Shown piece after piece: positions 25,118 through 33,849 of a stretch of DNA of 64,000 bases. The DNA is from Alteriqipengyuania halimionae (GTDB lineage: Bacteria > Pseudomonadota > Alphaproteobacteria > Sphingomonadales > Sphingomonadaceae). The stretch spans positions 2,329,001 to 2,393,000 of the forward strand of contig NZ_WTYR01000001.1 of assembly GCF_009827575.1 (NCBI RefSeq). The letters run 5' to 3'. The translations under genes and the position numbers were made by a program. Below the pieces are notes generated by a model that saw nothing but the letters and a program-made list of their open reading frames with translations, was not told the origin of the DNA and searched no databases. Numbering within the stretch: position 1 is the first letter of the stretch; each line of letters starts with the position of its first letter.

Positions 25118-26503
25118 ATGCGTTTCCTGCACCGAAGCCTTTCGCGCCTGCCGGCCCTGCTCCTGGCGCTGGCGGCGCTGTCCGTTTTCACCGCGCGTCC
25201 CGCGCTCGCCCAGTCGATCCTGCGCGATGCGGAAACCGAGGCTGTCCTGCACGATATGGCCGCGCCGCTGATCGAGGCGGCCGGGCTAGAACCCGACAAT
25301 GTCGAAATCATCCTCGTCAACGACCCGAGCGTGAATGCGTTCGTCGCTGGCGGGCAGGCGGTCTACATCAATAGCGGCCTGATCTCTGCGGCAGGAAACG
25401 CCAACGAGGTGCAGGGCGTGATCGCGCACGAGCTTGGGCATATCACCGGCGGCCATATCCTGCGCAGCGGCGACGGCATCAAGGCAGCGTCCAATATTTC
25501 AATCCTCTCGATGCTGATCGGCCTTGGCGCCGCGCTGGCGGGCGCTCCGGAAGCTGGGATGGCGGCGATGCAGCTCGGCCAGCGCGCGGCAATGGGCAAG
25601 TTCCTCGCCTTCAGTCGCGCCCAGGAAAGCTCGGCCGATGCCGCCGGCGCACAATTTCTGTCCGGCGCCGGGATCTCGGGACGGGGCAGCATCGATTTCT
25701 TCAAGCGATTGCAGAATATGGAATTCCGCCGCGGTTTCCGCCGCAGCGCGCGCGGTGACGAGGAGTACAACCGGACCCACCCGATGTCGGGCGATCGCAT
25801 CTCCATGTTGCGCGAGGTCTACACTGTCGATCCCGCTTGGGACACGCCATCGGATCCCGAGCTGGAAACACGATTCAGGCGTATGCAGGCAAAACTGTAC
25901 GGCTATCTCGCCAGTCCCGAAGATACTCTGCGTAAATATCCGCCAAGCATGACCGGCGACGAAGCCCGGGTTGCGCGCGCCTATGCCTATCACAAGGATG
26001 CGCTGATGGACCGGGCCTCGAGCGAAATCGAAGCGTTGCTCGCCAAGCATCAGGATGATCCCTACCTGCTCGAGATCAAGGGCCAGGTGCTACTTGAATC
26101 GGGTCGCCCGGAAGAAGCACTTGCGCCATTGCGCCGCGCCACCGAGATCACTCGCTCCGAGCCGCTGATTGCAACAATATTCGGCCACGCGCTGATCGCG
26201 ACCGAGGACAAGGACAATTTCGCGGAAGCCGAGCGCGTGCTCAAGGCTTCGGTCCAGCGCGATCGCTACAATCCATTTGGCTGGTACCAGCTGGGCGTGG
26301 TCTATGCCGCGCGCGGCGATATGGCCCGCGCGCGTCTCGCCACGGCCGAACAGCAGGTGCTGAGCCGCCAGATGCAAAGGGCGCTGCAAAGCGCCGAAGC
26401 CGCGCTCGGCGCACTGCCCGAAGGCTCGCCGGACTGGTTGCGCGCACAGGACATCGCGATGCAGGCGCGCGCCGCTCTGGAGGTCGAGCGCGAAGGGCGG
26501 TAG
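25118..26503 (+). CDS. BepA/YfgC-like periplasmic M48 metalloprotease with TPR repeats
   Basis: A 461-residue exported protein. A signal peptide (LPALLLALAALSVFTARPALAQS) precedes the M48 catalytic domain with HELGHITGGH (HExxH, about residue 108) and the downstream Glu ligand in AQESSADAAGAQFL. From about residue 290 onward there are TPR-like helices (ALMDRASSEIEALLAKHQDD, LESGRPEEALAPLRRATEIT). This layout is that of BepA, which assists or degrades outer-membrane proteins. ATG 25118 is chosen because it places the basic n-region MRFLHRSLSR at the start. Confidence 0.9.
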   Translation: MRFLHRSLSRLPALLLALAALSVFTARPALAQSILRDAETEAVLHDMAAPLIEAAGLEPDNVEIILVNDPSVNAFVAGGQAVYINSGLISAAGNANEVQGVIAHELGHITGGHILRSGDGIKAASNISILSMLIGLGAALAGAPEAGMAAMQLGQRAAMGKFLAFSRAQESSADAAGAQFLSGAGISGRGSIDFFKRLQNMEFRRGFRRSARGDEEYNRTHPMSGDRISMLREVYTVDPAWDTPSDPELETRFRRMQAKLYGYLASPEDTLRKYPPSMTGDEARVARAYAYHKDALMDRASSEIEALLAKHQDDPYLLEIKGQVLLESGRPEEALAPLRRATEITRSEPLIATIFGHALIATEDKDNFAEAERVLKASVQRDRYNPFGWYQLGVVYAARGDMARARLATAEQQVLSRQMQRALQSAEAALGALPEGSPDWLRAQDIAMQARAALEVEREGR

Positions 26504-26512
26504 GGACACGGC

Positions 26513-27247
26513 ATGACTGAACGAATTTCACCCGGGCGGTTCACGCTCGCGGTCGCAGCGGCGCTGGCCATCGGAACCACAGCTGGCTTCTTTCTCGATC
26601 GCACAATTGACGGCGGCGCTGCCGATGGCGAGGCCATCCGAGAATATCTGCTCGAAAACCCTGAAATCCTGCCTGAAATGGTGCAGGCCTTGCAGACCAA
26701 GGACGCGCAAGCCCGGCTGTCCGACGTGCGCGGCGATCTGGAGCAGCCATTCCCCGGCGCGGTCCTAGGCAACCCGAACGGCAGCGTCACGCTGGTCGAA
26801 TTCACCGATTATGCCTGCGGATATTGCCGTACCAGCGCCGATCAGGTCGAAGAACTGGTCGCCGCCAATCCGGACCTTCGCGTCGTGATCCGCGAATGGC
26901 CGATCCTTTCGGATACCAGTGTCGAGGCCGCCAAGATGGCACTCGCCGCCGCGCGGCAAGGCAAATATGCCGCGTTCCACAACGCCATGTACGATGGCGA
27001 CGCTTCGCCAGCGGAAAATATCGCCATCGCGGCGCGCAAGGCGGGTCTCGATCAGGCACAGGCGGCGAAGGACATCGCCGATCCGGCGCTAGAGGCCGAG
27101 CTTGCGAAGAACGGCGAGCTTGCCCGCGCCATGGGCTTCGAAGGCACACCGGCCTGGATCGTGGGCGACAAGGTTCTGGCGGGCGCGGTCGGCAAGCAGG
27201 CGCTCGCCGATGCGATCGCCGCTGCGCAGAACGCCGCGAAGGAATAA
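26513..27247 (+). CDS. DsbA-family thiol oxidoreductase (ScsC-like)
   Basis: A 244-residue periplasmic protein. A membrane/signal helix (FTLAVAAALAIGTTAGFFL) is followed by an N-terminal segment IREYLLENPEILPEMVQALQ, typical of ScsC-type oligomerising DsbA proteins, then the active site FTDYACGYCRTSADQ (CGYC, about residue 102), and the cis-Pro region EGTPAWIVGDKVL. It follows the BepA-like gene by 9 bp and precedes a second protease gene by 4 bp, suggesting a shared role in envelope protein folding. Confidence 0.9.
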   Translation: MTERISPGRFTLAVAAALAIGTTAGFFLDRTIDGGAADGEAIREYLLENPEILPEMVQALQTKDAQARLSDVRGDLEQPFPGAVLGNPNGSVTLVEFTDYACGYCRTSADQVEELVAANPDLRVVIREWPILSDTSVEAAKMALAAARQGKYAAFHNAMYDGDASPAENIAIAARKAGLDQAQAAKDIADPALEAELAKNGELARAMGFEGTPAWIVGDKVLAGAVGKQALADAIAAAQNAAKE

Positions 27248-27251
27248 TCAA

Positions 27252-28226
27252 GTGCTCCGGGCATTTGCCGCTTTCGCCCTCACCATGATTGCCGCGCCGG
27301 TCGCGGCGCAGCAAAGCGAGCCGCGCCCGCTCGAACGCCTCGCCCGCGCCGACCAGCGTTTGCTCGATATCGGATGGCGTCTCGCGACCGCGTCGGCGGG
27401 GCTATGTCCTGACACGCGCCCCGCGATTGGGCTCGTACTGCGCGACGTGCGCGGCTTTGCCGATCCGGAGGCGGTGCGCGCCGAAATCGGCCAGCAACGC
27501 GATATCGCGATCCAGGCCGTCGCCGCGCACGGACCGGCTGCCGAGGCCGGGTTGCGCCGCGACGACGAGGTAACCAGCCTGCTCGGGACCGACCCCAACC
27601 AGAAGCCCGCGGAGCCGCGCCGCGACTGGCTACGTCTTCTTGCGCTCAACGAAGCGATCGATGCTGCACTCGCCCGGCACGGCGCCATCGGCATCGCGCG
27701 TTCGGACGAAGCCGAATGGCGGCTTAATGGCGTCCCCGCCTGCTATGCCCGCTTCGAGGTCGCGGCGGGAAACGATGGCGCAAAAAGCACCGGCACGAGG
27801 GTGATCCTCGGCGAACGCTGGACCGCAGGCGATGTCAGCGACGATGCGCTCGCTTTCCTCGTCGCGCACGAACTGGCGCACAATATCCTGAAGCACCGGC
27901 TACAGCGCGAAGGACCGCGCGGCGAGCGCCCGTCGTCGAAGGATGTCGAGCGCGAAGCGGATCGGCTTGCCCCTTGGCTCATGGCGCGCGCGGGGTTCGA
28001 TCCGGCAGGCGCGATCCTGTTCCTCGAAACCTTTGGCCCGGGACAGGACGGCCCGCTCTATATCGGCACCTCGCACGATGGCTGGAAATCACGCCGTGGC
28101 CAGGCACGCGAGCAGATCGACATCATCGCGGCGCAGAATGCAGGCACATCCATCGACTGGCAGCCCTATTTCGTCGAGGAACTTGCCGCCGCCAGGGCCG
28201 CAATGAAAAGGTCCGCTCCTCGCTGA
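27252..28226 (+). CDS. Secreted M48-like metalloprotease with PDZ-like segment
   Basis: A 324-residue protein with a GTG start (27252) preceded by AAGGA and a signal peptide (AFAAFALTMIAAPVAAQQ). A PDZ-like segment (AVAAHGPAAEAGLRRDDEVT) occupies about residues 70-120, and a metalloprotease core carries FLVAHELAHNILKH (HELAH, about residue 207) and EREADRLAPWLMARAGFD as the Glu-bearing helix. It is the third gene of an envelope quality-control run after the BepA-like and DsbA-like genes. The 180 bp after it hold no clear gene. Confidence 0.82.
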   Translation: MLRAFAAFALTMIAAPVAAQQSEPRPLERLARADQRLLDIGWRLATASAGLCPDTRPAIGLVLRDVRGFADPEAVRAEIGQQRDIAIQAVAAHGPAAEAGLRRDDEVTSLLGTDPNQKPAEPRRDWLRLLALNEAIDAALARHGAIGIARSDEAEWRLNGVPACYARFEVAAGNDGAKSTGTRVILGERWTAGDVSDDALAFLVAHELAHNILKHRLQREGPRGERPSSKDVEREADRLAPWLMARAGFDPAGAILFLETFGPGQDGPLYIGTSHDGWKSRRGQAREQIDIIAAQNAGTSIDWQPYFVEELAAARAAMKRSAPR

Positions 28227-28406
28227 GCTCCCGGAACACGCGCCCGGTCGAGCATCGCCGCAAATTCCGCGCGGTCCGTCGCGCCAAAGGCGGTCGTCCC
28301 ATCTACATCGCCCGTCCCTGTCCCTAGCAGTTCATCATTGGTGATGGCGGACGCAGCTTCAAAAACTTCGCGCAGCAGCGCAAAACGGGCTAGGGAGGGC
28401 CGGATC

Positions 28407-29621
28407 ATGCCCGCGCTCCCCGTTCAGCCCACCCCCTTCTTTGCCAACAAGAACGAGGCTTTCTGGCGCTTGCAGCTGGCAGGCTGGGGCGGTGTGCTGG
28501 CGCTGCGCGGCTCTTCGGCGATCGCCAACGACCTGCCGTGGTCGTTCCTCGTCGTGCTGCTGGTCACCACGATCACCGGGTTTTCGATCAGCCTGGTCCT
28601 GTCGGTGATTTACCGGATGCTGATCAACCGGCGGCCATTCATCACCTGGACGACCAGCGTCGTGGTGCTGGTTGCGGCGGTCTCGATCTGGACTTTCGTC
28701 GATACTTGGGTGAACGGGCTCTACCGCCCCGAAACCTCGACCGCTTTCGCCCAGCGCTTCATCGGCCTCTATCCCTATTACCTCGTGCTGCTCGGCGCGT
28801 GGTCCTCGCTCTATTACGCGATCAATTTCTTCCTTCAGGTCGAGGAGCAGCAGGACAAGCTGCAAACGCTCGAAAGCCAGGCGACCAGCGCGCAGCTTGC
28901 GATGCTGCGCTACCAGCTCAACCCGCATTTCCTGTTCAACACGCTCAATTCGATCTCGACCCTCGTGCTGCTGAAGCAGACGACGCAGGCCAATGCGATG
29001 CTCTCGCGCCTGTCGTCGTTCCTGCGCTACACGCTGATCAACGAACCGGGCGGCCGGGTGACGGTCGAGCAGGAGATCGACACGCTCAAGCTGTATCTGG
29101 ATATCGAACGGATGCGGTTCGAGGACCGCCTGCGGACCCGTTTCAGGATCGACGACGATGCGTGCGATGCGCTGATGCCCTCGCTGCTGTTGCAGCCACT
29201 GGTCGAGAACTCGATCAAATATGCCGTGAGCCCGCAGGAAAGCGGCGCCGAAATCCGCGTCGACGTGCGAATGCAAGGCCCGATGCTGCGGATCATGGTG
29301 TCCGATACCGGCCCGGGCCTGAAAGACAGCGCGACCGACAAGCGCCTGTCGGGCAAGACCTTCGACGGCGGCGAACCCGTTTCGACCGGAGTGGGCCTGG
29401 CGAATATTCGCAACCGCCTTGCCCAGGCGTATGAAGGCGAACACCATTTCGAAATCCGCGAACCGGCCGAAGGCGGCTTCGGCGTGGTGATCGAGATCCC
29501 GGCCGAATTTGCCGCAGAACGAATCGAGGCAGCCCCCGTTCGCGGCGGCAGGCCCGCCGACACGCAGGGAACCGAAATCGTCCCGCCCCGCTTTGCTCAA
29601 GGGAAAGCTGAGAAAAAATGA
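28407..29621 (+). CDS. LytS-type sensor histidine kinase
   Basis: A 404-residue inner-membrane kinase with about four helices in residues 20-140, a short coiled coil (EQQDKLQTLESQATSAQLAM), then the His_kinase domain with LNPHFLFNTLNSIST (phospho-His about residue 172), the N box LLQPLVENSIKYAV and the G box DTGPGL and TGVGLANIRNRL. ATG 28407 is preceded by AGGGAGGG. Its stop overlaps the response-regulator start by 4 bp, so the two form one signalling pair. The signal sensed is unknown. Confidence 0.92.
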   Translation: MPALPVQPTPFFANKNEAFWRLQLAGWGGVLALRGSSAIANDLPWSFLVVLLVTTITGFSISLVLSVIYRMLINRRPFITWTTSVVVLVAAVSIWTFVDTWVNGLYRPETSTAFAQRFIGLYPYYLVLLGAWSSLYYAINFFLQVEEQQDKLQTLESQATSAQLAMLRYQLNPHFLFNTLNSISTLVLLKQTTQANAMLSRLSSFLRYTLINEPGGRVTVEQEIDTLKLYLDIERMRFEDRLRTRFRIDDDACDALMPSLLLQPLVENSIKYAVSPQESGAEIRVDVRMQGPMLRIMVSDTGPGLKDSATDKRLSGKTFDGGEPVSTGVGLANIRNRLAQAYEGEHHFEIREPAEGGFGVVIEIPAEFAAERIEAAPVRGGRPADTQGTEIVPPRFAQGKAEKK

Positions 29622-30409
29622 CCATTCGCACCATCATCGTCGACGACGAAAAGCTCGCGATCCAGGGGCTTCAGCTCCGGCTCGAACCGTTCGACGACAT
29701 CGAAATCATCGACACGTGCTCCAACGGGCGCGAGGCGATCCGCAAGATCAAGACCGAGAAACCCGATCTCGTCTTCCTCGACATCCAGATGCCGGGCTTC
29801 GACGGCTTTTCGGTCGTCAACGGCGTGATGGACATCGATCCGCCGCTGTTCGTCTTCGTCACCGCCTACGAGGAACACGCGATCCGCGCGTTTGAAGCCA
29901 ATGCGGTGAGCTACCTCATGAAGCCGGTAGAGGAAGACAAGCTGGCCGACACGCTCGAGCGCGTGCGCCAGCGCCTCGCCCAGCGCAAATCGGCCGAGGA
30001 AGCGGAAAAGCTGAAGCATGTCCTCGCCGAAGTCGCACCCGAGCGGGTCGACGAGATCGAAGGCGGCGAAAGCAGCGAACGCTACGAGAAGCTGCTCAAC
30101 GTCAAGGATCGCGGGCAGATCTTCCGTGTCGACGTCGACACGATCGAGCATATCGAGGCGGCGGGCGACTATATGTGCATCCGCACCGCCGACAATTCGC
30201 TGATCCTGCGCGAGACGATGAAGGACCTCGAGCGCCGTCTCGATCCGCGCACCTTCCAGCGCGTCCATCGTTCGACGATCGTCAATCTCAACCTCGTCCG
30301 GCAGGTGAAGCCGCACACCAATGGCGAGTGCTTCCTCGTGCTCGATTCAGGTGCCGAGGTGAAGGTAAGCCGCAGCTATCGCGACGTGGTCGCGCGCTTC
30401 GTGCACTAG
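29618..30409 (+). CDS. LytTR-family response regulator
   Basis: A 263-residue regulator. The receiver domain holds the acidic pair in IIVDDEK, the phospho-acceptor Asp in LVFLDIQMPG (about residue 54), and the Lys in YLMKPVEEDKL. A charged linker follows, then a C-terminal LytTR DNA-binding domain from about residue 150 (IEHIEAAGDYMCIRTADNSL, TFQRVHRSTIVNLN). It is cotranscribed with the upstream kinase. Its targets cannot be read from the window; no obvious paired direct repeats were seen upstream of the operon. Confidence 0.93.
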   Translation: MTIRTIIVDDEKLAIQGLQLRLEPFDDIEIIDTCSNGREAIRKIKTEKPDLVFLDIQMPGFDGFSVVNGVMDIDPPLFVFVTAYEEHAIRAFEANAVSYLMKPVEEDKLADTLERVRQRLAQRKSAEEAEKLKHVLAEVAPERVDEIEGGESSERYEKLLNVKDRGQIFRVDVDTIEHIEAAGDYMCIRTADNSLILRETMKDLERRLDPRTFQRVHRSTIVNLNLVRQVKPHTNGECFLVLDSGAEVKVSRSYRDVVARFVH

Positions 30410-30443
30410 AAGCCACCCCGCATTCGCGTCGAGCGGAGACAAT

Positions 30444-31304
30444 ATGACTTTCGAACTGACCGGCTTCGATCTCGAGCGATTCGTCGCGGACACGTTCGCC
30501 GAAGATCTAGGCGAAACCCTCGAAGGCGGCGGGCACGACGTCACCTCGGAAAGCGTCATCCCTGCCGAAGCGCGCTTTTCGGGCGTGATGGATTCGCGCG
30601 ATCCGATTACCGTCGCAGGCCTTCCGATAGCCGAAGCCTTCTTCCGCCACCTCGACCCCGACATGACGATCGAACGGCTAGTCCAAGATGGCGACCGGGT
30701 CGCACCCGGAACCGACCTGATGCGGCTCGAAGGCAATGCCCGCGCCATGCTGACGGCCGAGCGCAGCGCCTTGAACACCGTCCAGCATCTTTCGGGCATC
30801 GCCACCATGGTGCGTGAATATGTCGATGCGATGGGGGATACGGACGCCGTTCTCCTCGACACCCGCAAGACCATTCCCGGTTTGCGTTTCCTTGAGAAAT
30901 ACGCCGTCCGCATGGGCGGTGGGCAGAACCACCGCATGGGATTGTGGGACGCGGCGATGATCAAGGACAACCACGTGCTCGTCGCGGGCAATGTCGGCGA
31001 GGCCGTGCGCCGCGCGGTCGAAGCGGGCGTGAAAGAAATCATCTGCGAGGTCGACCGGATCGACCAGATCGAACCGGCGCTGCAAGCGGGTGCCACACGG
31101 CTGCTGCTCGACAATATGGAGCCCGACGCATTGCGCGAAGCGGTGCGCCTGGTCGACGGCCGCGTACCGACCGAAGCTTCGGGCGGCATCACACTCGACA
31201 CGATCGCTGCCAAGGCCGCCACCGGCGTCGACTACGTCTCGGTCGGTCGGCTGACCCAGAGCGCACCGGCTGCCGATATCGGGCTCGATTTCACCCCGTT
31301 ATGA
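30444..31304 (+). CDS. nadC: Nicotinate-nucleotide pyrophosphorylase (quinolinate phosphoribosyltransferase)
   Basis: A 286-residue enzyme that converts quinolinate and PRPP to nicotinate mononucleotide in NAD synthesis. Conserved segments: EDLGE at the start, NTVQHLSGIATMV, DTRKTIPGLRFLEKYAVRMG, GGQNHRMGLWDAAMIKDNH and LEASGGI-type TEASGGITLDTI near the end. The start at 30444 has GGAG at about 9 nt. nadA and nadB are not in the window. It lies 34 bp after the response regulator gene and may be cotranscribed by chance. Confidence 0.94.
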   Translation: MTFELTGFDLERFVADTFAEDLGETLEGGGHDVTSESVIPAEARFSGVMDSRDPITVAGLPIAEAFFRHLDPDMTIERLVQDGDRVAPGTDLMRLEGNARAMLTAERSALNTVQHLSGIATMVREYVDAMGDTDAVLLDTRKTIPGLRFLEKYAVRMGGGQNHRMGLWDAAMIKDNHVLVAGNVGEAVRRAVEAGVKEIICEVDRIDQIEPALQAGATRLLLDNMEPDALREAVRLVDGRVPTEASGGITLDTIAAKAATGVDYVSVGRLTQSAPAADIGLDFTPL

Positions 31305-31371
31305 TGGCGACGCACTAGGCGATCGCCTTCGGCGACGTTAAACAGGGCGCACACTCTGGGGGAGGACGCCC

Positions 31372-31854
31372 ATGCGGCCCGACAGCATCAAGAAATTCGA
31401 CCTGTTCTATCTCGGCTCGATCGCGGTTGGCGCGATCAACACGATCATCCACCGCGATTTGCTCGCTCGTGACTTGCAACGTCAGTTCGCCCAGCAGGGC
31501 GAAGCCGTCGTCGAGATGTTCTCCGGCTCGGAAGGCGTATTCGTGATCGGCGGGATCGTGCTCAACGTTCTGCTCGGTCTTCTGCTGTGGTTTCTGGTTT
31601 CGCGCCAGAAGATCGGCGTCATCCGCTGGATCATCGCGCTTTGGGTCGCCTACGGCCTGATATCGCTTCCTGCCATGATCGGTGTGCTGCCGTCGCTGGT
31701 CGCCATTCTGGGGCTGCTCGTCATCGTGCTTCAACTGGTCGCGCTCTATTTCCTGTTCCAGGCCGAAACGACAATCTGGCTCAAGGGAAAGCGGATCGTC
31801 GATGGCGACGACGACGACGCTATTGTCACCGAGCGGACGACCGACCCGGAATGA
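31372..31854 (+). CDS. Four-helix membrane protein, unknown
   Basis: A 160-residue integral membrane protein with four predicted helices (FYLGSIAVGAINTII, FVIGGIVLNVLLGLLLWFLV, VIRWIIALWVAYGLISLPAM, LVAILGLLVIVLQLVALYFL) and an acidic C-terminal tail (DGDDDDAIVTERTTDPE). The pattern is shared by many short sphingomonad membrane proteins without known function. GGGGGAGG occurs about 7 nt before the ATG. Its stop overlaps the RNase T2 start (ATGA). Confidence 0.7.
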   Translation: MRPDSIKKFDLFYLGSIAVGAINTIIHRDLLARDLQRQFAQQGEAVVEMFSGSEGVFVIGGIVLNVLLGLLLWFLVSRQKIGVIRWIIALWVAYGLISLPAMIGVLPSLVAILGLLVIVLQLVALYFLFQAETTIWLKGKRIVDGDDDDAIVTERTTDPE

Positions 31855-32564
31855 CCGTCCGCCGCGCGTGGGCGATCGGTGGGCTGGCTATGCTGGCCGC
31901 TCCGCTCCCCGCGCTCGCCCAGGCCTATCAGTGCCGGGTGCCCGAGCATGTTTCGGTCCCTCGTGTGTCGCAGGAGGGCGAGCGGCGCGGGGGGCCGATC
32001 ACCGGCTATACCTTCGCGCTGAGCTGGTCGCCCGAGTTTTGCCGCGACGCCGGTGACCGTGCCGAGCGCTTGCGACAGTGCAATCGCCGCTCTGGCTGGT
32101 TCGGCCTGATCGTACACGGCCTGTGGCCCGAAGGACGCGCCGGGCGCTGGCCGCAATGGTGCAAGGCTCGCTACCGCCCGTCCGGCGATACGATCGCCGG
32201 CAATCTGTGCATGACGCCGTCTGCTTCTCTGCTCGCCCGGCAATGGACGAAGCACGGGGCCTGCATGACGCGCCGCCCCTCGACCTATTATCGTGTGATG
32301 CGAATCCTGTGGCACTCGTTCGACATTCCCGATCTCGACCGGCTCTCGCGCAAGCGGGGCCTAACGGTGGGCGACTTGCGAGACGAATGGATCGCGGCGA
32401 ATCCGCATGTTCCGCGCGGCGGCATCGGCGTTAAGCAGAACGAGCGCGGTTGGCTCGAGGAAATCCGCCTCTGCTACGGGCGCGACTGGATGCCTGCTTC
32501 ATGCGGAGGCCGACGTTACGGGGCGGCGGACGATGCCCCGCTATCGATTTGGCGCGGATTGTAG
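31851..32564 (+). CDS. Secreted ribonuclease T2 family protein
   Basis: A 237-residue protein with a signal peptide (AWAIGGLAMLAAPLPALAQA) and both catalytic segments of RNase T2: CAS I as FGLIVHGLWPEG (His about residue 90) and CAS II as LARQWTKHGACM (Glu of the family is replaced by Gln-Trp-Thr-Lys-His spacing, with His present). Six or more cysteines suit disulfides in the periplasm. It degrades RNA nonspecifically. It overlaps the membrane protein gene by 4 bp. Confidence 0.88.
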   Translation: MTVRRAWAIGGLAMLAAPLPALAQAYQCRVPEHVSVPRVSQEGERRGGPITGYTFALSWSPEFCRDAGDRAERLRQCNRRSGWFGLIVHGLWPEGRAGRWPQWCKARYRPSGDTIAGNLCMTPSASLLARQWTKHGACMTRRPSTYYRVMRILWHSFDIPDLDRLSRKRGLTVGDLRDEWIAANPHVPRGGIGVKQNERGWLEEIRLCYGRDWMPASCGGRRYGAADDAPLSIWRGL

Positions 32565-32574
32565 AACGCGCGCA

Positions 32575-33030
32575 TCAGCGTCGTTGTTTGAAAAAGGCCC
32601 GCAGCAGTTCAGCCGCCTCGGCCTCTCCCATGCCGGTGTAGATTTCGGGCCGATGGAGAGTAGTCGCCTGCTCGAACAGGCGCGGGCCGTGCTCGACCGC
32701 ACCACCCTTGGGATCGGTGGCGGCGTAATAGAGCCGCGCTATCCTGGCGTGTGCAATAGCCCCGGCACACATTGCACACGGCTCCAGCGTCACCCATAGT
32801 TCGCAGCCGTCGAGCCGCTCTCTGCCCAGCGCGGACGCCGCGAGCCGCAGGGCGCGAATTTCTGCATGCGCCGTGGGATCATGCGAACGGCGGGGGCTGT
32901 TGGCGGCTCGCGCGACAATTTCGCCGTCGCACACGACGACGGCGCCTACCGGCACCTCGCCGGCCCGCGCCGCCTGCATCGCCTCATCGAGCGCCAGTGC
33001 CATCGGCTCTGGTAGCGGCCATCGCGTCAT
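32575..33030 (-). CDS. tadA: tRNA-specific adenosine deaminase
   Basis: A 151-residue zinc deaminase that makes inosine at position 34 of tRNA-Arg(ACG). Zinc and catalytic motifs are HAEIRAL (about residue 54) and EPCAMCAGA (about residue 84); substrate segment RIARLYYAATDPKGGAV also fits TadA. The ATG at 33030 gives the normal length. It is convergent with the RNase T2 gene, with 10 bp between stops. Confidence 0.93.
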   Translation of the reverse strand: MTRWPLPEPMALALDEAMQAARAGEVPVGAVVVCDGEIVARAANSPRRSHDPTAHAEIRALRLAASALGRERLDGCELWVTLEPCAMCAGAIAHARIARLYYAATDPKGGAVEHGPRLFEQATTLHRPEIYTGMGEAEAAELLRAFFKQRR

Positions 33031-33098
33031 CTCAGAAGCCGGGACCGATCCGCCATGGTCGGGAAGGCGAAGCAGCTGCGCTCCGCCCCCCGAGGACC

Positions 33099-33338
33099 TT
33101 ACTCTTCGTCGCCGGTTACGGGTTCGCCCTCGGCATCATCGACGTCGACGTCGACCGTAGGCACCTCAACGGTCACTTCTTTGGTGTCGACATCGACCTC
33201 GGCGGGTTCGACATCGTACTCGGGAAGATTGCCGCCCTCGACTTCGGGCAGTTCGCCTTCTTCGGTTTGGTCGACATCACAGGCAGACAGGCCGAACGCA
33301 AAAGTCGCGGCAGCCGCAACAGCAATAATTTTCCTCAT
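33099..33338 (-). CDS. Small acidic putative lipoprotein
   Basis: A 79-residue protein. The N-terminus KIIAVAAAATFAFGLSAC is a lipoprotein signal peptide with lipobox LSAC. The mature part is very acidic, with valine-aspartate repeats (DVEPAEVDVDTKEVTVEVPT, VDVDVDD). ATG 33338 follows GGAGG. No family is recognised; acidic Val-Asp repeats suggest cation binding or an extended beta structure. It sits between tadA and the divergent rpmB promoter. Confidence 0.62.
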   Translation of the reverse strand: MRKIIAVAAAATFAFGLSACDVDQTEEGELPEVEGGNLPEYDVEPAEVDVDTKEVTVEVPTVDVDVDDAEGEPVTGDEE

Positions 33339-33409
33339 ATCCAAACCTCCTAAGTGAACAAACACCTGCGGTAAGCGCTTGGGGATGCGGTGGCAATGCG
33401 GCTTTGGCG

Positions 33410-33438
33410 TTGACCGATGCACGCTCCACCGCTATGCG
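33410..33438 (+). promoter_or_regulatory. Putative housekeeping promoter of rpmB
   Basis: TTGACC at 33410-33415 and TATGCG at 33433-33438 are separated by 17 bp, ending 53 bp before the rpmB ATG. The -35 fits the alphaproteobacterial consensus well, the -10 only partly. Confidence 0.4.
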
Positions 33439-33491
33439 CCCGCCTTCGTCGCCCAAGAGCGGCCTAACCGATTCCATATACGAGAAGTGTC

Positions 33492-33776
33492 ATGTCCCGC
33501 ATTTGCGAGCTGACCGGCAAGGGACGCCAGGTCGGCAATAACGTCAGCCACGCCAACAACCGGACGAAGCGAGTCTTTCTGCCCAACCTGCAGAATGTCA
33601 CGCTGATGTCCGAGAGCCTCGAAAAGAGCTTTAAGTTCCGCGTTTCGACGCAGGGCCTGCGCTCGGTCGAGCACAATGGCGGGCTCGACAACTGGCTGCT
33701 CAAGACTTCCGACGAGAAGCTGAGCGATCGCGCCCGCAAGGTGAAGCGCGAAATCGCCAAGGCGCAAGCCGCCTAA
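33492..33776 (+). CDS. rpmB: 50S ribosomal protein L28
   Basis: A 94-residue protein: [20 protein letters not shown], then [20 protein letters not shown] and [20 protein letters not shown]. The pattern CELTGK-x-NxVSHA and STxGLRSVEHxGGLD is that of alphaproteobacterial bL28. It is a single-gene unit with its own putative promoter and a terminator at 33805. Confidence 0.97.
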   Translation: MSRICELTGKGRQVGNNVSHANNRTKRVFLPNLQNVTLMSESLEKSFKFRVSTQGLRSVEHNGGLDNWLLKTSDEKLSDRARKVKREIAKAQAA

Positions 33777-33804
33777 ACACGTTTCCGGTTCGCCGGTAGC
33801 AGAG

Positions 33805-33840
33805 GCCGCGCCCCATCGTCGGGAGCGCGGCTTCTTCTGT
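33805..33840 (+). terminator. Rho-independent terminator after rpmB
   Basis: Stem GCCGCGC/GCGCGGC (33805-33811 and 33825-33831) with an inner CCC/GGG pairing around ATCGTC, followed by TTCTTCTGTT. It lies 29 bp after the rpmB stop and 10 bp before the end of the convergent gene. Confidence 0.65.
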
Positions 33841-33849
33841 TGGCTGCGT

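Noticed and set aside
28166-28408. 80-codon minus-strand frame in the gap before the LytS-type kinase gene
   Set aside because: Codon use looks partly plausible, but there is no ribosome site, the start overlaps the kinase start, and I see no family; kept as unsupported.
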